Shown: positions 50,429-57,583 of the stretch, in pieces
How positions within the stretch are numbered: position 1 is the stretch's first letter
Layout: each line of letters begins with the position of its first letter
Assembly (NCBI RefSeq): GCF_000161455.1
Contig: NZ_CM000745.1
Location: 230,972-294,971 of the forward strand
DNA from: Bacillus pseudomycoides DSM 12442
GTDB taxonomy: Bacteria > Bacillota > Bacilli > Bacillales > Bacillaceae_G
Direction: 5' to 3'
DNA: 64,000 bases
The notes under the pieces: generated by a model
Told to the model about the DNA's origin: nothing
Database searches by the model: none
The model's input: only the letters and a program-made list of their open reading frames with translations
Translations under genes and position numbers: made by a program

Positions 50429-51459
50429 GAGAACGACCTTCCTCCTTTACGTACGATGAATAGGAAGAATGGTAAACCTACAATTGCGATAATGGCCGCT
50501 ATTGGTGTTTCATATGGAGCGTTGATTGTGCGTCCAAGTGTGTCAGCTAATAGCATAAAAGAAGCACCAGCAATGGCAGACATCGGTAGCACAAATCGAT
50601 AGTCTGGTCCGACAATAGGGCGGACCATATGAGGTACCATTAAACCGATAAATGCCATATTTCCAACAAGTGCAACAGAAGCACCGGCAAGTAAAATGAT
50701 AACGATAAAAAGAATGATTTTAATGACGATGATTTTTTGACCGAGTCCTATTGCTACTTCTTCGCTTAAGCTAAGAATCGTCAATTTCTTTGAAAATAAG
50801 ATTGCAATGAATATACTGATTGAAATAACTGGAACAATGACCTGTAATTGGCTCCATGATGTTCCGATTACGCCTCCGGCAGTCCACATGGATACATCTT
50901 GTGAGATTTTAAAATAAATCCCGATTCCTTCTGAAATCGCGACTAAAAATGCTGAAACCGCGGCGCCAGCAAGTACAATACGAAGAGGAGAAAGCCCGCC
51001 TTTTTTCATCATACCAATTCCGAAGACCATAATGGCGCCGATAGCAGCACCGATAAAACAAGCAATCATTATATAAAAATAGTTTACAGAAGGAATAAGG
51101 GCAAGTGTAATTGCCAAGGCAGCGTTGGCACCACCAGTTAGCCCGAGTAATCCTGGATCAGCGAGTGGATTTCGCGTTATACCTTGCATAATCGCACCAG
51201 AAACAGCGAGCCCAGCTCCAACAAAAATGGCTGCAATTTCACGTGGGAAGCGAAGTTCACGGATAATGGAGAACTTTTCTCCATTAACGTTAGAAGTCAG
51301 CGCTATCCATACATCCTTTATAGAGGTATCTGCTGCGCCAAATACCATGGCAACCATAAATATAATAAAGAACACAATGATTCCTAAAATGAGCTTGTAT
51401 ACAAAGGAAGTGGAACGTAGATTGTCTTTTGTCATTAGTTTCACATCTTTTCTTTTCAT
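50425..51459 (-). CDS. Fe-siderophore ABC transporter permease 1 (FecCD)
   Basis: A 344-residue FecCD permease paralogous to its neighbour. Signatures: VSGAIMQGITRNPLADPGLLGLTGGANA (about 83-110) and NMAFIGLMVPHMVRPIVGPDY (about 262). The start is uncertain: ATG 51459 (MKRKDVKL) and ATG 51435 (MTKDNLRS) both have weak ribosome sites. It heads the permease pair, downstream of the binding-protein gene and a short hairpin. Confidence 0.88.
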   Translation of the reverse strand: MKRKDVKLMTKDNLRSTSFVYKLILGIIVFFIIFMVAMVFGAADTSIKDVWIALTSNVNGEKFSIIRELRFPREIAAIFVGAGLAVSGAIMQGITRNPLADPGLLGLTGGANAALAITLALIPSVNYFYIMIACFIGAAIGAIMVFGIGMMKKGGLSPLRIVLAGAAVSAFLVAISEGIGIYFKISQDVSMWTAGGVIGTSWSQLQVIVPVISISIFIAILFSKKLTILSLSEEVAIGLGQKIIVIKIILFIVIILLAGASVALVGNMAFIGLMVPHMVRPIVGPDYRFVLPMSAIAGASFMLLADTLGRTINAPYETPIAAIIAIVGLPFFLFIVRKGGRSFS

Positions 51460-51471
51460 AGAATAAAGGAA

Positions 51472-51498
51472 GAGGAATTCTTTAAATAAGAATTCCTC
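51472..51498 (-). terminator. Hairpin between binding-protein and permease genes
   Basis: GAGGAATTCTT pairs with AAGAATTCCTC around a 5-base loop, with no strong T-run. It may be an attenuating or mRNA-protecting stem that gives more binding protein than permease. Confidence 0.5.
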
Positions 51499-51507
51499 AT
51501 TGTTGTG

Positions 51508-52431
51508 TTATTTACCAAGAAAGCTTTTCTTGAAGAAATCTAGTTGGAAATCTAATGTGATTGGATCATTAAAATAGAATTCTTTCGCGTTTACTTCAAA
51601 TGCTTTATTGTTTTTAACAGCTGGAATGTTTTTGTACGATTCTGTTTCTTGGAATGAATTATTCGTATCGTTGTTTTTACTTATAATTAAGTAATCCCCA
51701 GCATACTCAGGTAGAACTTCAGCAGATAATGCATAGTAGCCATCTTTTAGCGCTTTTTCTTTTACTTTTTCCGGCATTTTTAATTTCATTTCTTGATACA
51801 GGATTTCTGTTCCACGGCCCCAGTTATCGCCGAATACATAGATTTGTTTGTCGAAGTTTTCAATAACAGAAACGGTTGTATCTTCACCAATTTTTGTTTT
51901 AATATCTTTTCCAGCGGCTTGCGCACGTTTTTTGAAATCATCAACCCAAGCTTTTGCTTCTTTTTCTTTATTTAGTAGTTTACCGATTTCTAAATGTTGT
52001 GTTAAGTAGTCAACTTTCCCATATGTGAATGTTACAGTAGGAGCGATTTTTTTTAACTTATCGATATTTTTAATGTTTGATAAACCAATGATTAAATCTG
52101 GATTTAATTCGATAATTTTTTCAACATTTTCATCAGATACTTCTGTAACATCTTTCAATTTTTTTTCAAAACGCGGATTCATTTTAGACCATGAATCTAC
52201 ACCAACAAGGTTTACACCTAAAGATATTACGTTACCTGCGAATGATGATAGTACAACAACGCGTTTGGGATTTGCAGGAACTTCAACTTTACCATTCTCA
52301 GATTGATATGTAATTGTTTCTGATTTGCTTCCCTTTGCATTTGAATCGTTTTTCTTATCTGTCGAACCGTTGCTACAAGCACTCATAACGAGTACGAATA
52401 GAACTGTAAGTGAAATGAATAACTTTTTCAT
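51508..52431 (-). CDS. Iron-siderophore-binding lipoprotein
   Basis: A 307-residue periplasmic-binding-type lipoprotein. The signal ends in lipobox VMSAC (Cys19). The FepB/BtuF class III fold is shown by KRVVVLSSFAGNVISLGVN (about 58-76), NLDLIIGL-type NPDLIIGLSNI and a C-terminal NDPITLDFQLDFFKKS. AAAAAGGAGAAAG precedes the ATG. It is the first gene of the importer operon, facing the Fur-box region. The substrate is probably a hydroxamate or citrate-type siderophore, but that is not visible in sequence. Confidence 0.9.
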   Translation of the reverse strand: MKKLFISLTVLFVLVMSACSNGSTDKKNDSNAKGSKSETITYQSENGKVEVPANPKRVVVLSSFAGNVISLGVNLVGVDSWSKMNPRFEKKLKDVTEVSDENVEKIIELNPDLIIGLSNIKNIDKLKKIAPTVTFTYGKVDYLTQHLEIGKLLNKEKEAKAWVDDFKKRAQAAGKDIKTKIGEDTTVSVIENFDKQIYVFGDNWGRGTEILYQEMKLKMPEKVKEKALKDGYYALSAEVLPEYAGDYLIISKNNDTNNSFQETESYKNIPAVKNNKAFEVNAKEFYFNDPITLDFQLDFFKKSFLGK

Positions 52432-52618
52432 TTTTTCTTTCTCCTTTTTATAAAATTGTATGTAGTATATAGCTTTCTAACGGGATAGATGTCTTGCACT
52501 TAGTAGTTAAGGAATCTTATAAATCTTGATATTGAGATTTACTATAATAAAATACTTGAGGGATCTATAAATAAACGAGCCGCTATTTTCCCTACAAATT
52601 TGTTAATAGTTTACAAAA

Positions 52619-52633
52619 TGATAATGATTATCA
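52619..52633. promoter_or_regulatory. Fur box (siderophore operon side)
   Basis: TGATAATGATTATCA is a perfect match to the 7-1-7 Bacillus Fur box. It lies about 190 bases before the lipoprotein gene in the 338-base divergent region. Confidence 0.9.
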
Positions 52634-52723
52634 ATATCGATTCTTTAATAATATAATTTTATATTTTTCTATTGTCAATAGTTATTTTGATTGAAAACCT
52701 GAAGGGAAAAGGTTATATTTTAT

Positions 52724-52738
52724 TGAGAATGATAATCA
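52724..52738. promoter_or_regulatory. Second Fur box (reductase side)
   Basis: TGAGAATGATAATCA matches the Fur box at 13 of 15 positions, 30 bases before the ferredoxin-NADP reductase ATG. Confidence 0.7.
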
Positions 52739-52768
52739 ATTATATTTGATACCTGGGAGTGAACATAA

Positions 52769-53818
52769 ATGAATCCAGAAGAATTATTTGATGTGACCGT
52801 GATTGGAGGAGGTCCAGCAGGGCTTTACTCAGCGTTTTATAGTGGGCTTAGGGAAATGAAAACAAAAATAATTGAATTTCAACCACAGTTAGGTGGGAAA
52901 GTACATGTTTATCCTGAGAAAATGATTTGGGATATCGGGGGATTGCCACCAGTTACTGGAGCGCAGTTAATTGAGCAGCTTGTGGAGCAAGGGTTAACAT
53001 TTCATCCGGAAGTAGTGTTGAATGAAAAGGTAGAGTCAATCAATCGGAATGAAGAGGGAGTTTTTGTGCTAACAACTTTCTCTGGTCAAAAGCACTTTTC
53101 AAAAACAGTTATTGTAGCTACTGGAAGTGGAATATTAAAACCACAAAAGTTAGCAATTGAAGGTGCAGAGAGGTTTGAAGTATCAAATTTAAATTATACG
53201 GTCAAATCTTTAAAGGGTTTTAAAGATAAGACTGTAATTATTTCAGGTGGAGGAAACTCAGCGATCGATTGGGCAAATGAATTAGAGCCCATTGCGAAAA
53301 AGGTTTATTTAACATATAGAAAAGATGCCTTAGCTGGTCATGAAGCACAAGTTACTCAGCTTATGAATAGTTCGGTAGATTGTCTCTTTAATACGTCGAT
53401 TACAAAGTTGATGGCTGATGATAATCACGAAGCAATTGAATATATTGAGTTAACGAATCATGAAACAGGTGAAGTTTCTCATTTACCTATTGACGAAGTC
53501 ATTATTAATCATGGGTATGAACGTGATATAACATTATTGGAAAATAGTGAACTAAATGTTGAAATCGTTGATAATTATTTTATTGCCGGGAGTGCGAACA
53601 GTGAATCTTCAATAGAAGGGCTATATGCTGCTGGAGATATTTTAAAGCATGAAGGGAAATTGCATTTAATTGCGGGTGCTTTCCAAGATGCTGGAAATGC
53701 TGTAAATAAAGCAAAACAATTTATTCAACCAGATGCGAGTGAATATGGAATGGTTTCTTCCCATAATGATGTTTTCAAGCAGCGTAACCGAGAAATTATT
53801 AAGCAAATGATGAAATAA
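52769..53818 (+). CDS. Ferredoxin/flavodoxin-NADP+ reductase (TrxR-like)
   Basis: A 349-residue flavoprotein of the thioredoxin-reductase-like FNR group (YumC type). FAD motif VIGGGPAGLYSAFYSG lies at about 11-26, the NADPH motif IISGGGNSAIDWANE at about 161-175 and the C-terminal FAD motif GLYAAGDI at about 288. The CxxC redox pair of true thioredoxin reductase is absent, which fits an FNR. CTGGGAGTGAACATAA precedes the ATG. Divergent from the siderophore importer with a Fur box near the start, it may supply electrons for iron release from siderophores. Confidence 0.9.
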   Translation: MNPEELFDVTVIGGGPAGLYSAFYSGLREMKTKIIEFQPQLGGKVHVYPEKMIWDIGGLPPVTGAQLIEQLVEQGLTFHPEVVLNEKVESINRNEEGVFVLTTFSGQKHFSKTVIVATGSGILKPQKLAIEGAERFEVSNLNYTVKSLKGFKDKTVIISGGGNSAIDWANELEPIAKKVYLTYRKDALAGHEAQVTQLMNSSVDCLFNTSITKLMADDNHEAIEYIELTNHETGEVSHLPIDEVIINHGYERDITLLENSELNVEIVDNYFIAGSANSESSIEGLYAAGDILKHEGKLHLIAGAFQDAGNAVNKAKQFIQPDASEYGMVSSHNDVFKQRNREIIKQMMK

Positions 53819-53886
53819 TGGGTCGTGTTGAGAAGTTTAAAGAGTGGAAAGAAATAAATAGAGAAGAATATGTAAATGAATTATGA
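53818..53886 (+). CDS. Possible 22-residue ORF coupled to the reductase gene
   Basis: ATG overlaps the reductase stop as TAATG; it reads MGRVEKFKEWKEINREEYVNEL then TGA. No independent ribosome site, very charged, no known family. It could be a remnant of a longer gene or chance. The downstream terminator (53918) would cover it. Confidence 0.2.
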   Translation: MGRVEKFKEWKEINREEYVNEL

Positions 53887-53917
53887 GAGATTTGAAATAA
53901 ATATCTTTTTAATAGAT

Positions 53918-53972
53918 AAACACCCAGTTACTTTCCTAATCTTTATTAAGTAAGGAAGTAGGCTGGGTGTTT
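53918..53972 (+). terminator. Terminator of the reductase gene
   Basis: AAACACCCAG and TACTTTCC pair with GGAAGTA and CTGGGTGTTT, a long stem, then TATAT. Confidence 0.85.
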
Positions 53973-54019
53973 ATATAATTACTATGTTTTTTATCATTTG
54001 TATTACATTGGTTTCTTCA

Positions 54020-54073
54020 GTTCACGTCTTTTACATGTATTTTGAGAAGAGAATACATGTAAAAGACGTGAAC
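54020..54073. repeat. Perfect 22-bp inverted repeat hairpin
   Basis: Arms 54020-54041 and 54052-54073 are exact reverse complements around a 10-base loop. No T-run follows, and a long-stem terminator already lies 50 bases upstream. Function unclear; see findings. No gene in 53887-54127. Confidence 0.85.
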
Positions 54074-54127
54074 GTTGGATTTGTAAATCTTTTTTTTGTG
54101 GTTCATATTTTTTATAGACAAGGAAAA

Positions 54128-54496
54128 TTATGCTGTTCCTTGTGCGTACTGATCAGGAAACTGCTTATTTTGCACAGAGGCAATATATTGTTTCCCGTGT
54201 TTTCTAGCCATAGATTCTAGTATGTGACGTACACGTTTTGTAAGATGTCCCTGGTTTTGTAACGCTTCACAGTATGCATCATAGTAAGCATATTTAGCCC
54301 AAAGGAAATCATCTTGTTGAAATATAAAATGATGTTTATACCATTCTCCAATTGTATTATAGTTTACGCTTTCATTTGCAGCCTTTGTTTGCTCAATGAT
54401 TCTTTTTGGTAAAGCTTTAGAAAGCTGAGAAGCAGTATTTATTGTTTCAGTTTGTAATGATTGCTCTAACATTGTAATGATGTGACGAGTAGCCAT
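54128..54496 (-). CDS. Conserved hypothetical protein, 122 residues
   Basis: Starts MATRHIITMLEQSLQTETIN, with AAAGGAG ten bases before the ATG. No membrane segment, predicted mostly helical, rich in aromatic residues in the middle (NTIGEWYKHHFIFQQDD, WAKYAYYDAYCEAL). It ends QNKQFPDQYAQGTA. I do not recognise a domain. It is a single gene convergent to the reductase gene. Confidence 0.7.
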   Translation of the reverse strand: MATRHIITMLEQSLQTETINTASQLSKALPKRIIEQTKAANESVNYNTIGEWYKHHFIFQQDDFLWAKYAYYDAYCEALQNQGHLTKRVRHILESMARKHGKQYIASVQNKQFPDQYAQGTA

Positions 54497-54685
54497 ATGT
54501 TTAACTCTCCTTTGTGTAAATGGATAAATGCCATCTATATTTTTTTAATACTTACTATATTATTATACAATATATGGAATGCATCTACCTGCTTTTTGAT
54601 TTGTATTTACAAAATCTTTTTATTTTATTTATAAAAATCTTTTATAATAATGTAGACATAAAAAAATAATAAGGGAATGAAACGA

Positions 54686-54916
54686 TTGTATATAACGGTA
54701 AAAGAAGCAGCAGAATATTTAAATATTCCGGAATCTTACATTGAAGAATTGGTTCAGCAAAAACGAATTCGAGCCGTGTATGACGGTGAGCAATATTTGC
54801 TGAATAAAGAACAGTTCAATACGCATTTAGAGCAAATGGAAAAATATAAACAGTTAGTAGAAGAAATATTAAATGAGCCAATTCCAGAGGATATGGATGT
54901 AAAAGACGAAGATTAA
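54686..54916 (+). CDS. Excisionase-type helix-turn-helix protein
   Basis: A 76-residue small DNA-binding protein. YITVKEAAEYLNIPESYIEE (residues 2-21) is a MerR/excisionase-family HTH with a wing (RIRAVYDGEQYLLNKEQF), followed by a helical acidic tail. The ATG at 54677 lies directly on the AAGGGA ribosome site, so the TTG at 54686, nine bases after it, is the better start. No integrase is near, so it is more likely a stand-alone regulator than a recombination factor. A bcr1 copy separates it from a terminator. Confidence 0.72.
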   Translation: MYITVKEAAEYLNIPESYIEELVQQKRIRAVYDGEQYLLNKEQFNTHLEQMEKYKQLVEEILNEPIPEDMDVKDED

Positions 54917-54967
54917 AACTCATGGGCCTATAGCGTAGTACTCTATGAAAAATGATACAGAATCATT

Positions 54968-55123
54968 TTTATCCTGCTATTTGTGGGCAGTAATATTCCC
55001 ACTTTAATTTCAACAAAAGTAAAGAAGCTAGGTGGAGAATAAACTGCCCGTAAAAGCCCGATTGGTGAGGGCTAATACTAGTGGAGGATGAAAAATCCTC
55101 CACTAAGTAAAGTTTCACTTTAT
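54968..55123 (+). repeat. bcr1 repeat element, copy 3
   Basis: Bounded by TTTAT at 54968-54972 and 55119-55123. It has TGGGCAGTAA, CTGCCCGTAAAAGCCCGATT, GGTGAGGGCTAA and AAAGTTTCACTTTAT. It is full length and somewhat diverged in its left half. Confidence 0.9.
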
Positions 55124-55124
55124 A

Positions 55125-55174
55125 AATACTGTTTCAAGATCTGTAGGATAAGTATCTTGAAACGGTATTTTTTT
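55125..55174 (+). terminator. Strong terminator directly after bcr1 copy 3
   Basis: AATACTGTTTCAAGAT pairs with ATCTTGAAACGGTATT, then TTTTT. Probably the original terminator of the excisionase-like gene, displaced by bcr1. Confidence 0.85.
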
Positions 55175-55333
55175 ATGATGAAATAGTAAAATTGTGTGCA
55201 TAAATGGCGGCTAATGACATGCTGGGTATTGATAGAAGCCGTGCTGGTCTTTTGTACATCAGAGATATACATATTGGATAGATGTACCCCCGTGTTAAAA
55301 ACATATTTTTATATAATGGGACAATCATAGAGA

Positions 55334-55360
55334 ACGTAACCTGTACAGATACATATACTA
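55334..55360 (+). promoter_or_regulatory. sigma-K promoter of the coat genes
   Basis: AC (55334-55335), 16 bp, then CATATACTA (55352-55360), matching the sigma-K -35 AC and -10 CATANNNTA. It lies about 40 bases before the first CotB-type gene. Confidence 0.65.
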
Positions 55361-55401
55361 TCAGTGCAAACGACTTATAAAACAATGAAAGGGGTTTTCT
55401 C

Positions 55402-55938
55402 ATGAGCACGATTAGTAGTGATTTGCTGTATGGATTGATTGGAGAGAGTGTTAGAGTGAATCGAGGTGGACCAGAGTCTCAAAAAGGTACAGTGGTCGCA
55501 GTGTATTCGGATCATTTTATTTTATTGAGTGAAAACAGAACGTTTTACTATTATCAGTTTCAACATCTAAAAAGTATTACAAAAAATGCGAAAGATGTTG
55601 CTGCAGACATTGGAGTTTTACCAACATTTGCACAAGGTGAAGATTTTCAAGGCTTACTTCAAAATTTAAAGTATCGTTGGGTGAAAATTAACCGCGGCGG
55701 TCCAGAAAAGATTGAAGGAATTCTACAAGATGTTTCTTCTGAATATGTGACATTAATTGTAAAAGAGGAAGTTGTACAGATTCCACATTTCCATATTAAA
55801 AGTATGAATTATGGTCTGCAAGCACTAGAAGAAGATGATTATCAGTCAAATAACCAAAAATCCGATCAGACAGCATATGTTCAATATTCAAGAGCAAGAG
55901 CAACAAGACAATCAAGTCGATATAATCGATCCAAATAA
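55402..55938 (+). CDS. cotB1: CotB-family spore coat protein 1
   Basis: A 178-residue protein with two copies of the CotB-type SH3-like unit: ESVRVNRGGPESQKGTVVAV (about 14-60) and KYRWVKINRGGPEKIEGILQ (about 90-140). The shared NRGGPE motif marks B. cereus-group spore coat protein B paralogues. The C-terminus is Ser/Arg/Tyr-rich (SRARATRQSSRYNRSK), a trait of coat proteins. AAAGGGG precedes the ATG. It is followed 22 bases later by a paralogue and preceded by a sigma-K promoter, so expression is late and mother-cell specific. Confidence 0.88.
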   Translation: MSTISSDLLYGLIGESVRVNRGGPESQKGTVVAVYSDHFILLSENRTFYYYQFQHLKSITKNAKDVAADIGVLPTFAQGEDFQGLLQNLKYRWVKINRGGPEKIEGILQDVSSEYVTLIVKEEVVQIPHFHIKSMNYGLQALEEDDYQSNNQKSDQTAYVQYSRARATRQSSRYNRSK

Positions 55939-55960
55939 TAACAAAAGAGGGGAAGGAGGG

Positions 55961-56416
55961 ATGAAATTGGAAAATATATTTCCTGAAAATCAAATAAAAA
56001 GCTTGGTTTATCAAGGTGTAAAAGTAAACCTTGGTGGACCAGAAAGCCGTACAGGTGTGTTGCTGGCAGTAGGTGATGATTATCTCGTTCTTCAAGGAAA
56101 TACAGGAGAGGTCATTTATTATCAACAGAAGCATGTAAAGGGTGTTGTAAAAAAGGCAAAAGAGATAGGGTTAAATCCTTATTTTATTGAGCAATCCTAT
56201 GCGGATGGTGCAACGTTTCAAGAGATACTAGGTAGTCTTAAGTATAAATGGGTCAAAATTAATCGCGGTGGACCAGAAAGCGTAGAAGGTTTATTAAGTG
56301 ATGTAAATGAAGAATACGTTACATTAGTGAACCGTGATGAGGTAATTTACGTTATTAACTTTCACATTAAAAACGTAAATCAAATCGTTAAAACTAATAA
56401 AGATGAAGAAGAGTAA
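55961..56416 (+). CDS. cotB2: CotB-family spore coat protein 2
   Basis: A 151-residue paralogue of the preceding gene: VKVNLGGPESRTGVLLAV and YKWVKINRGGPESVEGLLSD units, but without the basic Ser/Arg tail. The long open frame reaches back to 55835 inside cotB1. The GGAAGGAGGG site indicates ATG 55961 or, with better spacing, TTG 55967. Co-transcribed with cotB1. Confidence 0.87.
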   Translation: MKLENIFPENQIKSLVYQGVKVNLGGPESRTGVLLAVGDDYLVLQGNTGEVIYYQQKHVKGVVKKAKEIGLNPYFIEQSYADGATFQEILGSLKYKWVKINRGGPESVEGLLSDVNEEYVTLVNRDEVIYVINFHIKNVNQIVKTNKDEEE

Positions 56417-56643
56417 TGTTTGATAAATAAGAGGGGGCAGTATGGAATAGGTAGTGGCGAATGTTTTTTGTTCAATTGCTATTATTTTACTATAGTCTAA
56501 ATGCCCTCCTCTACTATTCATACAGATAGAAAGAGAGCATTGTGTCACTTTGCATACATGTTTTAGCCCCCTATTATTCTTTTTTAGCTACATGTGAATG
56601 AGAGATAAAGAGGAAGTTAAGCTTTGGAGAAAGGAGGATACAG

Positions 56644-57312
56644 GTGAACGAACTAAGCAAAAATATTGGAGAATATATCTATGTTAAATTAATTGGCGAG
56701 AAAAGGTTTAAAGGATTATTAATTGATGTAGGCAATGATATTGTTGTTATTTATGATGGGAAAGACTACATCTATATTTCCTTATATCATATTCAATATT
56801 ATAAATTTTTGGCGAGTCTTGTGACCGAAATACACAAGCCAGAAACAGATTCTGTTATTAAAAGAGAATCACCGTCAATTTCCCTTCGAAAAGTACTGAG
56901 CACATCTAAAGGGATTTTTACGGAGATTTATGTAGCTGGTGGTTATCCTATTCATGGTTATGTTGCAAGTGTTATGAATGATTATTTAGTATTCTATAGC
57001 CCTGTGTACAAAACAGTATATATTTCTTTAAAACATCTAAAATGGTTAATCCCCTATCAAGAAAATCAAATTCCGTATTCCCTCAATAAAAATGAGCTTT
57101 CAGTTAATCCATTAAATATTACACTAGCTAGAACATTTGAAGAACAACTAATCAAAATGGCAAGGAAAATTATGGTGTTTGATTTAGGCGAACATTCAAA
57201 TAAAATTGGGAAGATGACGAAAATTGAAGATGGTCATATTGAATTGATCAAGGCGCGTGATGAAAAAGTATATTTAAATATTCAACATGTAAAATCGGTT
57301 CATTTTCCGTAA
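56644..57312 (+). CDS. CotB-like coat protein 3
   Basis: A 222-residue protein related to the two upstream genes but more diverged. It has three SH3-like units (IGEYIYVKLIGEKRFKGLLI; FTEIYVAGGYPIHGYVAS; DLGEHSNKIGKMTKIEDGHI), each ending in a YISLxHI/KxL strand, and the NRGGPE motif is replaced. GTG start at 56644 after AGGAGG. The 227-base gap before it holds imperfect inverted repeats around GAGGGGGCA/TGCCCTCC. Probably a coat or spore-surface protein by context. Confidence 0.72.
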   Translation: MNELSKNIGEYIYVKLIGEKRFKGLLIDVGNDIVVIYDGKDYIYISLYHIQYYKFLASLVTEIHKPETDSVIKRESPSISLRKVLSTSKGIFTEIYVAGGYPIHGYVASVMNDYLVFYSPVYKTVYISLKHLKWLIPYQENQIPYSLNKNELSVNPLNITLARTFEEQLIKMARKIMVFDLGEHSNKIGKMTKIEDGHIELIKARDEKVYLNIQHVKSVHFP

Positions 57313-57371
57313 GCTTGTTAAGAAGGCTTGCTTTTTCTTTTATGTGTGTAAAAGAAAAGGTCGAGTCTATT

Positions 57372-57456
57372 TTTATCCCGTAAAAGCCCGATTGGTGAGG
57401 GCTAACTATCAGTGAGGGATGAAGACATCTCCTCACTGATTAAATATTTAATTTAT
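57372..57456 (+). repeat. bcr1 repeat element, copy 4 (left half deleted)
   Basis: TTTAT then TCCCG fused directly to TAAAAGCCCGATTGGTGAGG. The left-hand CCCG and the core CCCG of a full bcr1 have merged, deleting what lies between. Right end CACTGATTAAAT, then TTTAT at 57452-57456. Confidence 0.85.
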
Positions 57457-57583
57457 TTAATCATGGATTAGTAAGAGAGAAAGGTATATTTTTATAATAA
57501 AAAATGTGTACGAGCATGTTTATTATGTCCAAGCTATCCTTTCAAAATTGAATAGATTATGTATTATCTAACTAAATATTAAA

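Noticed and set aside
54686..54916. Excisionase of an integrated mobile element
   Set aside because: No integrase, att-like repeats or phage genes nearby; a lone HTH protein does not support a prophage.
55173..55409. 78-codon minus-strand ORF upstream of cotB1
   Set aside because: It covers the sigma-K promoter and leader of cotB1, starts inside cotB1 and has no ribosome site.
56430..56525. Inverted repeats GAGGGGGCA/TGCCCTCC and GTATGGAATAGG/CTACTATTCATAC as a terminator
   Set aside because: The pairs are interleaved rather than nested and far apart, without a T-run. A simple terminator is not supported, though structure is possible.
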